A DNA stretch of 37,308 nucleotides from Vicinamibacteria bacterium (GTDB lineage Bacteria; Acidobacteriota; Vicinamibacteria; Fen-336), in assembly GCA_016934575.1 (NCBI GenBank), contig JAFGSN010000121.1, positions 1-37,308 of the forward strand, read 5' to 3'. The position numbers and the translations under genes are program-made. A model generated the notes under the pieces. That model ran no database searches and was not told where the DNA came from. It saw nothing but the letters and a program-made list of their open reading frames with translations. Positions 17,159 to 24,844 of the stretch are shown in pieces; the first letter of the stretch is position 1, and every line of letters starts with the position of its first letter.

Positions 17159-18283
17159 TCATGCCCCCTGGCGCGCCATGCGCCATGACGCAAGACCGAT
17201 CATGACGACCGCGAACAGCGCGAGGCAGCCCATCTCGGGCCAGTACGGTCCGAGACCGGCGCCCTTGAGAATGATCCCGCGCAGGATGACGAGGTAGTAG
17301 CGCGTCGGCACGAGGTAGGTGATGGCCTGAAGCCAGACCGGCATGATGCGGATCTGGAAGACGAAGCCGGAAAGGAGCATGGAAGGCAGAAGCGAGGCCA
17401 GCAGGCTGACCTGAAAGGCGAGCGCCTGAGTGGCGACGAGCGTCGAAAAAACCAGTCCCAGTCCAAGCGATCCTGCCAGGTAAAGCAGCGTCGCCAGGAA
17501 AAGGTCAAGCAGCGGTCCGCGGATCACGACGCCGAAGAGAACGCGCGCGGCCGCCAGGATGAAGATCGTGGCGAAAAGCGAAATGACGAGATACGGCACG
17601 GTCTTGCCGAGGATGAGCTGGAACGGCCGTATGGGCGCCATACGCACCTGCTCCATCGTGCCGCGCTCGCGCTCGCGTACGACCGAGAGCGCGGTCGAGA
17701 GCACGGCCGTGATCATCATGATCATGCCGATCAGGCCGGGGACAAGGAACTGCGCCGAGCGCAGCTCGGGATTGTAGAAGACGCGCGGCTCGAAGGTGAC
17801 GGCGGATTCGAGACGCCGCCCGGCGCGCCGGAGCACGCGACCAAGAATGCGCGCGTTGGTTTCGGCCACGATGGCGTTCGCATATCCAAGCACGGTCGTG
17901 GCCGTGAGCGAGTCGGCGCCGTCGAGCAGCATCTGGGCCGAAGCGCTCTTCCCTCCGGCGAGACGCGCGCCGAATCCTTCGGGAATGACGAGCGCGGCCC
18001 TGGCCACGCAACGGCGAGTGAGCGCTTCCACGTCTTCGCCCGGCGCCGGCGTGGCGACGATATCGAAATAGGACGAGTTGACGAAAGCGGCGACCAGGTC
18101 GCGGCTGGCGGCGCTCTTGTCGCGATCCTGAACGGCAAGCGTCACATGGCGCACATCGAAGTTGAGAGCAAAGCCGTAGAGCACGAGCATGAAGGCGGGA
18201 AATCCGAGCAACGTCAGCAAGCTGAGCGGATCGCGGCCGATCTGCTTGAGCTCTTTCTTGGCGATGGACCAGGTCTTCCTCAT
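17159..18283 (-). CDS. ABC-2 type transporter permease (YbhS-like), first permease
   Basis: 374 residues with the same architecture as its downstream paralogue. An N-terminal TM (LLGFPAFMLVLYGFALNFDV) is followed by a periplasmic domain (LAVQDRDKSAASRDLVAAFV). The hinge FYNPELRSAQFLVPGLIGMI leads to five TM helices, with RERERGTMEQVRMAPIRPFQ as the cytoplasmic coupling segment. The ATG overlaps the stop of the second ATPase (ATGA). Known relatives, YbhS and YbhR of E. coli, work with the YbhF ATPase and the YbhG fusion protein to export lipophilic cations or drugs. Confidence 0.9.
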   Translation of the reverse strand: MRKTWSIAKKELKQIGRDPLSLLTLLGFPAFMLVLYGFALNFDVRHVTLAVQDRDKSAASRDLVAAFVNSSYFDIVATPAPGEDVEALTRRCVARAALVIPEGFGARLAGGKSASAQMLLDGADSLTATTVLGYANAIVAETNARILGRVLRRAGRRLESAVTFEPRVFYNPELRSAQFLVPGLIGMIMMITAVLSTALSVVRERERGTMEQVRMAPIRPFQLILGKTVPYLVISLFATIFILAAARVLFGVVIRGPLLDLFLATLLYLAGSLGLGLVFSTLVATQALAFQVSLLASLLPSMLLSGFVFQIRIMPVWLQAITYLVPTRYYLVILRGIILKGAGLGPYWPEMGCLALFAVVMIGLASWRMARQGA

Positions 18284-19233
18284 TCCGCTCGCGGTCCTTC
18301 TGCGACCAGCCGGGCTTCCTCCGCCTCGACGTGGTGAATGAACACGTCCTCGAGCGACGGAGCGATGCGCTCGACCGTCGCCGGCATGTTGCCCTGACCT
18401 TCGAGTATCTCGATTGCTCTGCGACTGCTCTCCTCGACGTCGTGAACGACAAGGTGCAGGCGCGTGCCGAAAATCGACTTCTCAACGACGAACGGCTGAC
18501 CGGAAAGAGCTTCAAGCGCTTCGGCCGGACGCGGCGCCGCGACCTCGATCACCGAGCGATCCGCGAAGACCTCCTTGAGCTCAAGCACTGTTCCGAGCGC
18601 CACGAGCCGTCCGGCATGAATGAGCGCCAGACGATGGCAATACTCGGCCTCGTCGAGATAGTGCGTGGTGACGAAGATCGTGACGCCCTCCGAGGCCATG
18701 GCGTCGATCAGGCTCCAGAATTTACGGCGCGAGATCGGGTCGACGCCGCTCGTGGGTTCGTCCAGGAAAACGACGCGCGGCCTGTGCATCACGGCGCAAG
18801 CGAGGGCCAGGCGCTGCTTCCAGCCGCCCGGGAGATCGCGCGTCAAGCGGTCTTCCTTGCCCTCGAGGTCGGCCATTGCGAGCGCCCATCGCTCGCGCGC
18901 CCGATCGCCCGAGACGCCGTAGATGCCGCCGAAGAAGCGCAGATTCTGGATCACGGTCAGGTCTTCGTAGAGGCTGAAGCGCTGGCTCATGTACCCGATG
19001 CGGCGCTTGACGCCCTCGGGATCGCGTGCGACATCGACGCCCAGCACGAGCCCTGTTCCGGACGTCGGGCGAAGCAGGCCGCACAACATTCGAATCGTGG
19101 TCGACTTGCCCGCGCCGTTGGCGCCGAGAAAACCGAAGATCTCGCCCGCGCCGACAGTGAGCGAAATCCGATCGACGGCGGTGAAAGAGCCGAAGCGCCG
19201 GGTCAGCTCGCGGATCTCGACAGCGACCTCCAT
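18280..19233 (-). CDS. ABC transporter ATPase, equivalent to the C-terminal half of YbhF
   Basis: 317 residues. Walker A GANGAGKST, Q-loop YMSQRFSLYEDL, signature LPGGWKQRLALACAVM (LPGGW in place of LSGGQ), Walker B VVFLDEPTSGVD and H-loop THYLDEAEYCHRLAL. The sequence is closest, from memory, to the C-terminal ATPase domain of E. coli YbhF (LPLGFKQRLALACSLM). A ~90-residue C-terminal extension follows and ends SLEDVFIHHVEAEEARLV. The ATG at 19233 shares a base with the TolC gene's TGA and has GGGGA upstream; a GTG one codon earlier is possible. It should pair with the other ATPase as a heterodimer on the two permeases. Confidence 0.92.
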   Translation of the reverse strand: MEVAVEIRELTRRFGSFTAVDRISLTVGAGEIFGFLGANGAGKSTTIRMLCGLLRPTSGTGLVLGVDVARDPEGVKRRIGYMSQRFSLYEDLTVIQNLRFFGGIYGVSGDRARERWALAMADLEGKEDRLTRDLPGGWKQRLALACAVMHRPRVVFLDEPTSGVDPISRRKFWSLIDAMASEGVTIFVTTHYLDEAEYCHRLALIHAGRLVALGTVLELKEVFADRSVIEVAAPRPAEALEALSGQPFVVEKSIFGTRLHLVVHDVEESSRRAIEILEGQGNMPATVERIAPSLEDVFIHHVEAEEARLVAEGPRAE

Positions 19234-20588
19234 CACTTCCCCACGGCTCGATCGAGAGCGGCGATCGCCAGCCGCGCGTCGGCGAAAGCTTCCGTCCGAT
19301 CGAGCCCGGCGCGCAGGAAAGCCACCTCGGCGTCAAGCAGATCGGAGGAAGCGATCAATCCTTCCCGATAGCGATCGGCGGCCACGCGCCGGTTCTCGCG
19401 CGCCGACTCGAGCCGCCGCTCGGAAACCCGCATCGCCTGAAGCGAGGATGCGACCGCAAGCCTTTTCGCGGTTATCTGCAGCCTAATGAGTCCGTCGAGA
19501 TCCGCGAGACCTGCTTCGAGCGCGTCGGACTGCGCGCGCGCGCGCGCCACGGACGCGGCGGTTTTGCCGCCGTCGAACGCCTTCATGGAAACGCTGATCC
19601 CGACGTCCCAGGAGTCTTTCCAGCTTGCATCGGGCGGCATGATGTTCCGGTTGGGATTGGAGTAATCATAACCGCCGATGACCGCCACTTGCGGGAAATA
19701 CGCCGCGCGCGCGGCGTTTGCGCGCGCCCGCGACGCCGCGACGCGTCCCAGGAGCGCGTTCCGCTCCGGGCGGTCGGCCAGCGCCTGGGTCACGAGCGCC
19801 TCCTCCTCGGCGATCGGCGCGCTCTCCGGATCGAGATCCAGCGGCTCAACCGTCTCGATGCGCGTCCCGGGCGCGAGTCCCGCAAGCCGGGCGAGACTCG
19901 CCTGCGCGACCTCGACGCCGCTTCGAGCGCGAATGAGAGTCAGCTCGGCGCGATCGCGTTCGACTTCTAGCGCGAGCACGTCGTTGCGCGCGGCCATTCC
20001 GAAGCGCTCGCGGTTCCGTGCGTCTTCGAGGTGCGCCTCATAAGCCTCAAGCGCCTCATTGAGCACCCGCACGGTCTCGCGCGCGGTGACAAGCGCCCAG
20101 TAGGCTTCGCGCGCCTCGAACGCCACGTCGAGTCTATGCGTCGAGAGATCGGATGAAGCGGCATCCGCCTCGGCGCGCGCCGCTCCAGTGAGACCGCCGA
20201 TCCTTCCGCCGGTGAAGAGCGGCAGCGATAATCCCGCACGCGCGCGATAGTTGTCGGGAAGGTCGGGAAAGAGCGCGCGTCGCTGGCCATCCGGCATCTG
20301 CATCGTCAGCTCCGGAACGTGAGATCGCCGTGAGTAGCCCGCGAAAAGATCGACTTGCGGCCAGCGTAACGCCCTCGCCGCGTCAAGGTCGGATCGGGCG
20401 GCGCGGAGCAGGGCCGCCTGGCGGTCGATGCGGGGGGATTCTTTCATGGCGCGCGCAACGGCTTGCTCAAGCGTCATCTGAACGACTGCCGTGGAATCGC
20501 CCGCAGAATGCGCCGATTCCCGGGGCTGCGCGCATACGCCATGAGCCATGAACGCCAATATCATCAAAGAGTTGCGCTGAATTATCAT
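19233..20588 (-). CDS. TolC family outer membrane efflux protein
   Basis: 451 residues. A short signal peptide (MIIQRNSLMILAFMAHGVCA) is followed by two repeated TolC-type coiled-coil/strand halves: MTLEQAVARAMKESPRIDRQ and WPQVDLFAGYSRRSHVPELTM in the first, and ALLGRVAASRARANAARAAY with FPQVAVIGGYDYSNPNRNIM in the second. LSLPLFTGGR and SVSMKAFDGGKTAASVARA are the strand turns expected in this family. It is predicted to form the trimeric outer membrane tunnel for the fusion protein encoded two genes upstream. Its start overlaps the first ATPase gene (ATGA). In E. coli the equivalent system uses a TolC encoded elsewhere, so its location between the two ATPase genes is unusual. Confidence 0.92.
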   Translation of the reverse strand: MIIQRNSLMILAFMAHGVCAQPRESAHSAGDSTAVVQMTLEQAVARAMKESPRIDRQAALLRAARSDLDAARALRWPQVDLFAGYSRRSHVPELTMQMPDGQRRALFPDLPDNYRARAGLSLPLFTGGRIGGLTGAARAEADAASSDLSTHRLDVAFEAREAYWALVTARETVRVLNEALEAYEAHLEDARNRERFGMAARNDVLALEVERDRAELTLIRARSGVEVAQASLARLAGLAPGTRIETVEPLDLDPESAPIAEEEALVTQALADRPERNALLGRVAASRARANAARAAYFPQVAVIGGYDYSNPNRNIMPPDASWKDSWDVGISVSMKAFDGGKTAASVARARAQSDALEAGLADLDGLIRLQITAKRLAVASSLQAMRVSERRLESARENRRVAADRYREGLIASSDLLDAEVAFLRAGLDRTEAFADARLAIAALDRAVGK

Positions 20589-21550
20589 GACGACACCTCA
20601 GAGAAAGCGTTGTCCTGCGCGGCGGCATTGATCTTCTGAATGAAGACGTCTTCGAGAGACGGCAAGGTCGGCCGAGCCAAATCGACATCCACTTCCTTGT
20701 CGCGAAGCTGTCGCGCGAGGCGCCGCGCCGCGGCGCCGCCTTCTTCGGGATCCACCGCGGGCATCCATGCATGCAGGCGCTCGCCGAAAACCTCGACGTC
20801 GCCGACGTCCGGCAATCCGCGCAGAATCCCGGCCGCGATCCGATGGGGCCTGGCGAGAATCTCGATCACCGTGCCCCGCCATGCTGAACGCAGCGTATCG
20901 GGCGTGTCAACGGCGAGCAGGCGTCCTTTGTCCATGAGCGCCACGCGCGTGCAACGCTCGGCCTCGTCGAGATACGGCGTCGAGACGAGCACCGTCAGAT
21001 CGTCGCGCTGGAGGCGCGTGAGCAGCCTCCAAAAATCGCGCCGCGAGACGGGATCGACCCCGGTTGTCGGCTCGTCGAGCACGAGCAGCTCCGGCGTGTG
21101 AACGAGCGTGCAAACCAACGACAGTTTCTGCTTCATGCCGCCGGAAAGACGCTCGGCCAGACGGTCGCGAAAAGGCGTCATGCGCACCATATCGAGCAAC
21201 TCGTTGCGACGCTTCCGCCAGCCAGTTACGCCGTGAATCTCGGCGAAAAAGGCGATGTTTTCGTCCACGGTTAGATCGCCGTAGAGCGAGAAGCGCTGCG
21301 AGAGATAACCGACGCGATGCGTGAGCGCACGATGATCGGCCAGCGGGTCCAGACCGCATGCAGTGACCCGGCCGGCGTCCGGTTTGAGGAGCCCCAGCAC
21401 GAGTCTGATCGTCGTCGTCTTGCCGGCGCCGTCCGGACCGATGAGGCCGAACATCTCTCCGCGCGCGATGGCGAACGAGACGCGCTCCACGGCGCGAATC
21501 TCACCGTAGCGCCGACGCGCGTCCTCGATCCGCACCATGTCGTCGCTCAT
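20585..21550 (-). CDS. ABC transporter ATPase, equivalent to the N-terminal half of YbhF
   Basis: 321 residues. Walker A GPDGAGKTT (the D matches the N-terminal YbhF domain), Q-loop YLSQRFSLYGDL, canonical signature LSGGMKQKLSLVCTL, Walker B LLVLDEPTTGVD. The H-loop position reads STPYLDEAERCTRV, i.e. Pro where His is expected; the N-half of YbhF, recalled as STSYLDEAEQC, also lacks that His. This half is therefore probably the degenerate site of a heterodimer, and the other ATPase, with THYLDEAE, hydrolyses ATP. It ends SLEDVFIQKINAAAQDN. The start overlaps the fusion-protein stop (ATGA). Confidence 0.92.
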   Translation of the reverse strand: MSDDMVRIEDARRRYGEIRAVERVSFAIARGEMFGLIGPDGAGKTTTIRLVLGLLKPDAGRVTACGLDPLADHRALTHRVGYLSQRFSLYGDLTVDENIAFFAEIHGVTGWRKRRNELLDMVRMTPFRDRLAERLSGGMKQKLSLVCTLVHTPELLVLDEPTTGVDPVSRRDFWRLLTRLQRDDLTVLVSTPYLDEAERCTRVALMDKGRLLAVDTPDTLRSAWRGTVIEILARPHRIAAGILRGLPDVGDVEVFGERLHAWMPAVDPEEGGAAARRLARQLRDKEVDVDLARPTLPSLEDVFIQKINAAAQDNAFSEVSS

Positions 21551-22515
21551 GAGCCGGCCTGCGGAACGATATGGGCCTCGGCCGGCATGCCGGGTTTGAA
21601 GAGGCCGTCCTTGTTTTCGAGGCGGACCTTGATCTTGTAGACGAGCTTGACGCGCTCGTCGCGCGTCTGAACGTTCTTGGGCGTGAACTCGGCCTTGGGC
21701 GCGATGAAGGACAGCGTCCCTTCCCGCCGCTCGCCGTTGTCGGTCACGACCGCGGCCTTCTGTCCCAGACGAATGCGGCCGAGGTCTTGCTCGGAAATAT
21801 AAGACGTCAGCCAGGCGTCATCGAGATTCGTGATCACAACGAGCGTCGTGCCGCGCTCGACCAGTTCGCCCGGCTCGACCAGTTTCTCGGTCACGATCCC
21901 CTTCGCGGGGCTTGTGATCGTGGCATCCTCGGATTGCTGGTCGAGCTGAGCCATGCGCGCATCCGTGGCCGCCAGACGCGCACGCGCCGCGGCGATCTCC
22001 TCGGTTCGCGCGCCGGCCTTGAGCTTTGACAGGCGTTCGCGAGCGGAGGCGAGCGCCGCGGCAGCGACGTCCCGCCGCGTGCTCGCGTCGTCGCGCGCCT
22101 TCACCGTGCCAGATCCCGATGCGAGCAGTCCGGCCATCCGTTCAAGGTCGCGTTCGGCGCCGTGCTTCTCCGCCTCGAATCGTTGAACTTGCGCCTCGGC
22201 GTCGGCGACGTCCTCAGCTCGCGCGCCGGCCGTGAGCAGATCGAGCTGGGCCGCGGCCTGGCCTCGTTCTCCGCGCGCGGCGTCGAGCGCGAGGCGCGTG
22301 TCCGTCGTGTCCAGGCGCGCCAACTCTTGCGCCACCTCGACGCGATCTCCTTCCGCGACCGGCATTGCGACTACGATGCCGCCGACTTTGGTCGACACGC
22401 GCACTTCGGTCGCCTCGACGTGGCCGGAAGCGACGATGGGCGCTTCGTTACGACTCGGCGAACAGCCGGCAAATGGAATGAAAACCAGCGCGACGAAGAC
22501 GACGATACGCGGCAT
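21547..22515 (-). CDS. HlyD/YbhG-type periplasmic membrane fusion lipoprotein
   Basis: 322 residues. The start is MPRIVVFVALVFIPFAGC, with AAGGAG 7 nt upstream; the track start 30 codons earlier runs back into tetR. FAGC is a plausible lipobox (Cys 18), so it is probably anchored to the inner membrane by lipid. A lipoyl/barrel half (GHVEATEVRVSTKVGGIV) leads into a long alpha-helical hairpin containing two repeats of the GARAEDVADAEAQV / GARTEEIAAARARL kind. The returning barrel reads ATITSPAKGIVTEKLVEPGE, VVITNLDDAWLTSYI and FTPKNVQTRDERVKLVYKIK. It links the inner-membrane ABC pump to the TolC channel. The ATG is 1 nt past the tetR stop. Confidence 0.92.
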   Translation of the reverse strand: MPRIVVFVALVFIPFAGCSPSRNEAPIVASGHVEATEVRVSTKVGGIVVAMPVAEGDRVEVAQELARLDTTDTRLALDAARGERGQAAAQLDLLTAGARAEDVADAEAQVQRFEAEKHGAERDLERMAGLLASGSGTVKARDDASTRRDVAAAALASARERLSKLKAGARTEEIAAARARLAATDARMAQLDQQSEDATITSPAKGIVTEKLVEPGELVERGTTLVVITNLDDAWLTSYISEQDLGRIRLGQKAAVVTDNGERREGTLSFIAPKAEFTPKNVQTRDERVKLVYKIKVRLENKDGLFKPGMPAEAHIVPQAGS

Positions 22516-22516
22516 G

Positions 22517-23188
22517 TCAACTCTCCTTTTGCGTATTCTCGGTCCTACGCGGGCCTGCTGCGATCCCATACAAAATAACTTCCTGTATGTGCGCGACGAA
22601 ATCATTTGCCGTAGGCATGACGACCGGAAGCTTCAGTTCGGACGCAATCCTCCGCCGGCGCGGCTCGGTTGCATAGAAGAACACCAGACTTCCGATGATT
22701 CCAAGATGCGCGAGGAAAGGATGAACCGGGCGAAAGACGCCCTCGCGCACGCCGCGTTCGATAACGCCGGCGACTCCTTCGAATAAACCGAGAATATGAG
22801 GCACGATCTCTTCGTCAAAACGTCGCCCACCGGTCAGCACTTCGCGCAAGAGCAGAGCCGGAAAATGCGGCCGCGCGACCGTCGCCAGATTGTGGAAGGC
22901 GGCGACGAAATCACGGAGCACATCCTCCGGCGACCGGCTCGAATCACGCAGCTCATCCACTCGGCGACGCGCTTCCGCCAGTGTCGTCCTCAGGATCTCG
23001 GTGTATAGTCGCTCCTTGCCGCCGAAATGGTAGTTGATGAGCGCCTTATTGACGCCGGCCTTTTGCGCGATCGATTCAACGCTGACGCCATCGAGACCAT
23101 GGTGAGCAAATAGCTCCGTCGCTGAACGAATAAGCGATTCCTTCGTGGCTACCGCACAACGGCTATGCGTTCGTTGGCATCGAGTCAT
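22517..23188 (-). CDS. TetR family transcriptional regulator (CecR-like position)
   Basis: 223 residues. The N-terminal helix-turn-helix reads KESLIRSATELFAHHGLDGV, SVESIAQKAGVNKALINYHF and GGKERLYTEIL, all standard TetR positions. The C-terminal ligand and dimer domain is helical (RPHFPALLLREVLTGGRRF). I take the ATG at 23188 (GAAGAG upstream); the track start is the GTG one codon before. It is the first gene of the efflux operon, as cecR (ybiH) is next to ybhG in E. coli. A 29-bp palindrome and a strong promoter lie 10-70 bp upstream, so it most likely represses its own operon until a toxic ligand binds. Confidence 0.92.
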   Translation of the reverse strand: MTRCQRTHSRCAVATKESLIRSATELFAHHGLDGVSVESIAQKAGVNKALINYHFGGKERLYTEILRTTLAEARRRVDELRDSSRSPEDVLRDFVAAFHNLATVARPHFPALLLREVLTGGRRFDEEIVPHILGLFEGVAGVIERGVREGVFRPVHPFLAHLGIIGSLVFFYATEPRRRRIASELKLPVVMPTANDFVAHIQEVILYGIAAGPRRTENTQKES

Positions 23189-23197
23189 CACTAACTC

Positions 23198-23226
23198 TTC
23201 AACAAACGTTTTAAACGTTTGTTGAA
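23198..23226. promoter_or_regulatory. 29-bp perfect palindrome: TetR-family operator
   Basis: Two 14-bp arms, TTCAACAAACGTTT and AAACGTTTGTTGAA, around a single central T. The palindrome starts 3 bp after the -10 box of the operon promoter and ends about 10 bp before the tetR ATG, so it covers the transcription start. Size, symmetry and place are those of a TetR-type operator. It may also affect the divergent epimerase gene. Confidence 0.88.
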
Positions 23227-23229
23227 TTT

Positions 23230-23258
23230 AATATAAGGCAGTCGCTGGCTCCTGTCAA
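23230..23258 (-). promoter_or_regulatory. consensus-like sigma-70 promoter of the efflux operon
   Basis: Minus-strand TTGACA (23258-23253), 17-bp spacer, TATATT (23235-23230). The -35 is perfect, spacing optimal and the -10 is 5/6. Transcription should start within the palindrome. Confidence 0.8.
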
Positions 23259-23360
23259 TAGTGATTCCAATCGACATCGATCCTTTCTTATCTCGCATTT
23301 ATTCAGAGAGATAGGCGCCGTTTGCGCCGATACACAGTCTCATTTACCATCCCAAGCGCA

Positions 23361-24770
23361 ATGAATTCGCTTGTGGCTCGAATGAGGTCTGCCGTCGTCA
23401 ACGGGAATTGGGACACTGTCGCTGAGCTTTCAGCTTCTCTCGCCTCCGCGAGGCAAGCATCTCCTCCCTCGGATTCCCGCAAGGTCTTCCTAGTCACTGG
23501 AGGCGCGGGTTTCATCGGATCTCATCTCGTCCGCCGCCTGCTTGCCGAAGGGCATCGCGTCATCGTCTTCGACGACTTCAACGACTATTACGATCCTGCC
23601 CTGAAGTATGAGAACATCTCTGACCTCCTCGGCCAGGATGCTTTTGAGCTCTTCGAGACGGACGTTCGTGACGACGAGAGCATGCGTTCTTTCCTTTCCG
23701 GCCGGCGAGTCGACGTCATCGTCCATCTCGCGGCGCGCGCCGGAGTGCGTTCCTCCGTCGTCGATCCCGCGCTCTACGTGACGACCAACGTGCTCGGCAC
23801 GCAAAATCTGCTCGACCTGGCGCGCGAGCATGCCGTCGCGTGCTTCGTCTACGCTTCATCTTCATCGGTATATGGAGAAACGAGCGAGCAGCCCTTTCAC
23901 GAGTCCCAACGCATCGATCATCCCATCTCGCCCTACGCCGCGACTAAACGCGCCAACGAAGGCCAGGCTGCATGCTATTCTCACCTCTACCGCCTGCCCG
24001 TGGTCGGCCTTCGATTCTTCAGTGTCTATGGCCCTTCGGGTCGTCCCGACATGGCCATCCGGCAATTCATCGAGAAGCTCGACCGCGGCGAGCCGATCAC
24101 TGTTTTCGGCGACGGCAGCTTCGAGCGCGATTTCACCTATATCGACGACATTGTTTCCGGAATATTCGGCGCGATCGAAGCGTCGCGCGATCGGCCAGGA
24201 TTCAACGATGTTTTCAATCTGGGCGAATCCGACACGATAAGCGTCCGTGAACTGGTTCTTCTCATCGCTTCGGAACTCGGGCTCGTTCGGCCGGCGAGAG
24301 ACGTGCTGTCGCTTGCCGATCACGAAACCAGCGCCTTGTTCGAGGAGTTGTCCTCGCGCGGCCTCATCGATCGTCGTCCCGAACAACCGGGAGACGTCCA
24401 TCGCACGTACGCCGACGTGACGAAATCACGAGAGGCGCTCGGATATGCTCCCGCTGTTCCTATCGCCGAGGGTCTGAAACGGACAATCGCCTGGCATCGA
24501 ACGAGAAAGAGCCTTGCGAACGACGTATCCAACGCGCCCTTGCTCGAGGCGATACGCGTCTTGAGCGGCCTTTGCCGGCGTTCGGCCCTCGACAGCTTCG
24601 GTCGAGAACAAGATCCGGGCTACGTCGAGAACGATGCGCTATCAGCCGCTTCCGCCATCCGCTTGATCGCTCGATGCGACTCGCCCGCTGTCGCCGCCCT
24701 CGCGCTTCATGTGCGGATCGGTCTGGCGCGTCGGCTCGAAAAGATCGCTTCAGCTCTTCTCAATCGGTGA
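23361..24770 (+). CDS. UDP-glucuronate 4-epimerase-like SDR with extended ends
   Basis: About 469 residues, against roughly 330 for the family. The extended SDR core begins at KVFLVTGGAGFIGSHLVRRL and includes FDDFNDYYDPALKYENI, VIVHLAARAGVRSSV, YASSSSVYGE, the catalytic PYAATKRANE (Tyr and Lys) and GDGSFERDFTYIDDIV. PGDVHRTYADVTKSREALGY is a hallmark of UDP-glucuronate 4-epimerases. It should interconvert UDP-glucuronate and UDP-galacturonate for surface polysaccharides. About 40 residues precede the core (MNSLVARMRSAVVNGNW), and about 85 helical residues follow it (from NAPLLEAIRVLSGL to ALLNR); I recognise neither. The start is uncertain: no clear Shine-Dalgarno; a TTG at 23322 is the alternative. 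It diverges from the tetR operon. Confidence 0.85.
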   Translation: MNSLVARMRSAVVNGNWDTVAELSASLASARQASPPSDSRKVFLVTGGAGFIGSHLVRRLLAEGHRVIVFDDFNDYYDPALKYENISDLLGQDAFELFETDVRDDESMRSFLSGRRVDVIVHLAARAGVRSSVVDPALYVTTNVLGTQNLLDLAREHAVACFVYASSSSVYGETSEQPFHESQRIDHPISPYAATKRANEGQAACYSHLYRLPVVGLRFFSVYGPSGRPDMAIRQFIEKLDRGEPITVFGDGSFERDFTYIDDIVSGIFGAIEASRDRPGFNDVFNLGESDTISVRELVLLIASELGLVRPARDVLSLADHETSALFEELSSRGLIDRRPEQPGDVHRTYADVTKSREALGYAPAVPIAEGLKRTIAWHRTRKSLANDVSNAPLLEAIRVLSGLCRRSALDSFGREQDPGYVENDALSAASAIRLIARCDSPAVAALALHVRIGLARRLEKIASALLNR

Positions 24771-24790
24771 TCTCTGTTTTCCTGAACAGG

Positions 24791-24832
24791 ATTCCGGCCC
24801 CGGTTATCGCCGGGACATGTTTTCGCCGGAAT
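24791..24832. terminator. nested stem-loop between convergent genes (bidirectional terminator candidate)
   Basis: Outer arms ATTCCGGC (24791-24798) and GCCGGAAT (24825-24832) enclose an inner hairpin CCCGG-ttatcg-CCGGG. It lies exactly between two convergent stop codons (24770 and 24845). TTTT occurs inside the outer loop rather than after the stem, so a textbook intrinsic terminator is not certain. Confidence 0.5.
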
Positions 24833-24844
24833 GACGAGTTGGCC

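Noticed and set aside
18331-19371. Plus-strand ORF of 346 codons
   Set aside because: Antisense to the ABC ATPase, which has complete Walker motifs.
19541-19560. Run of alternating CG in the TolC gene
   Set aside because: Explained by Arg/Ala codons in frame; no sign of a separate element.
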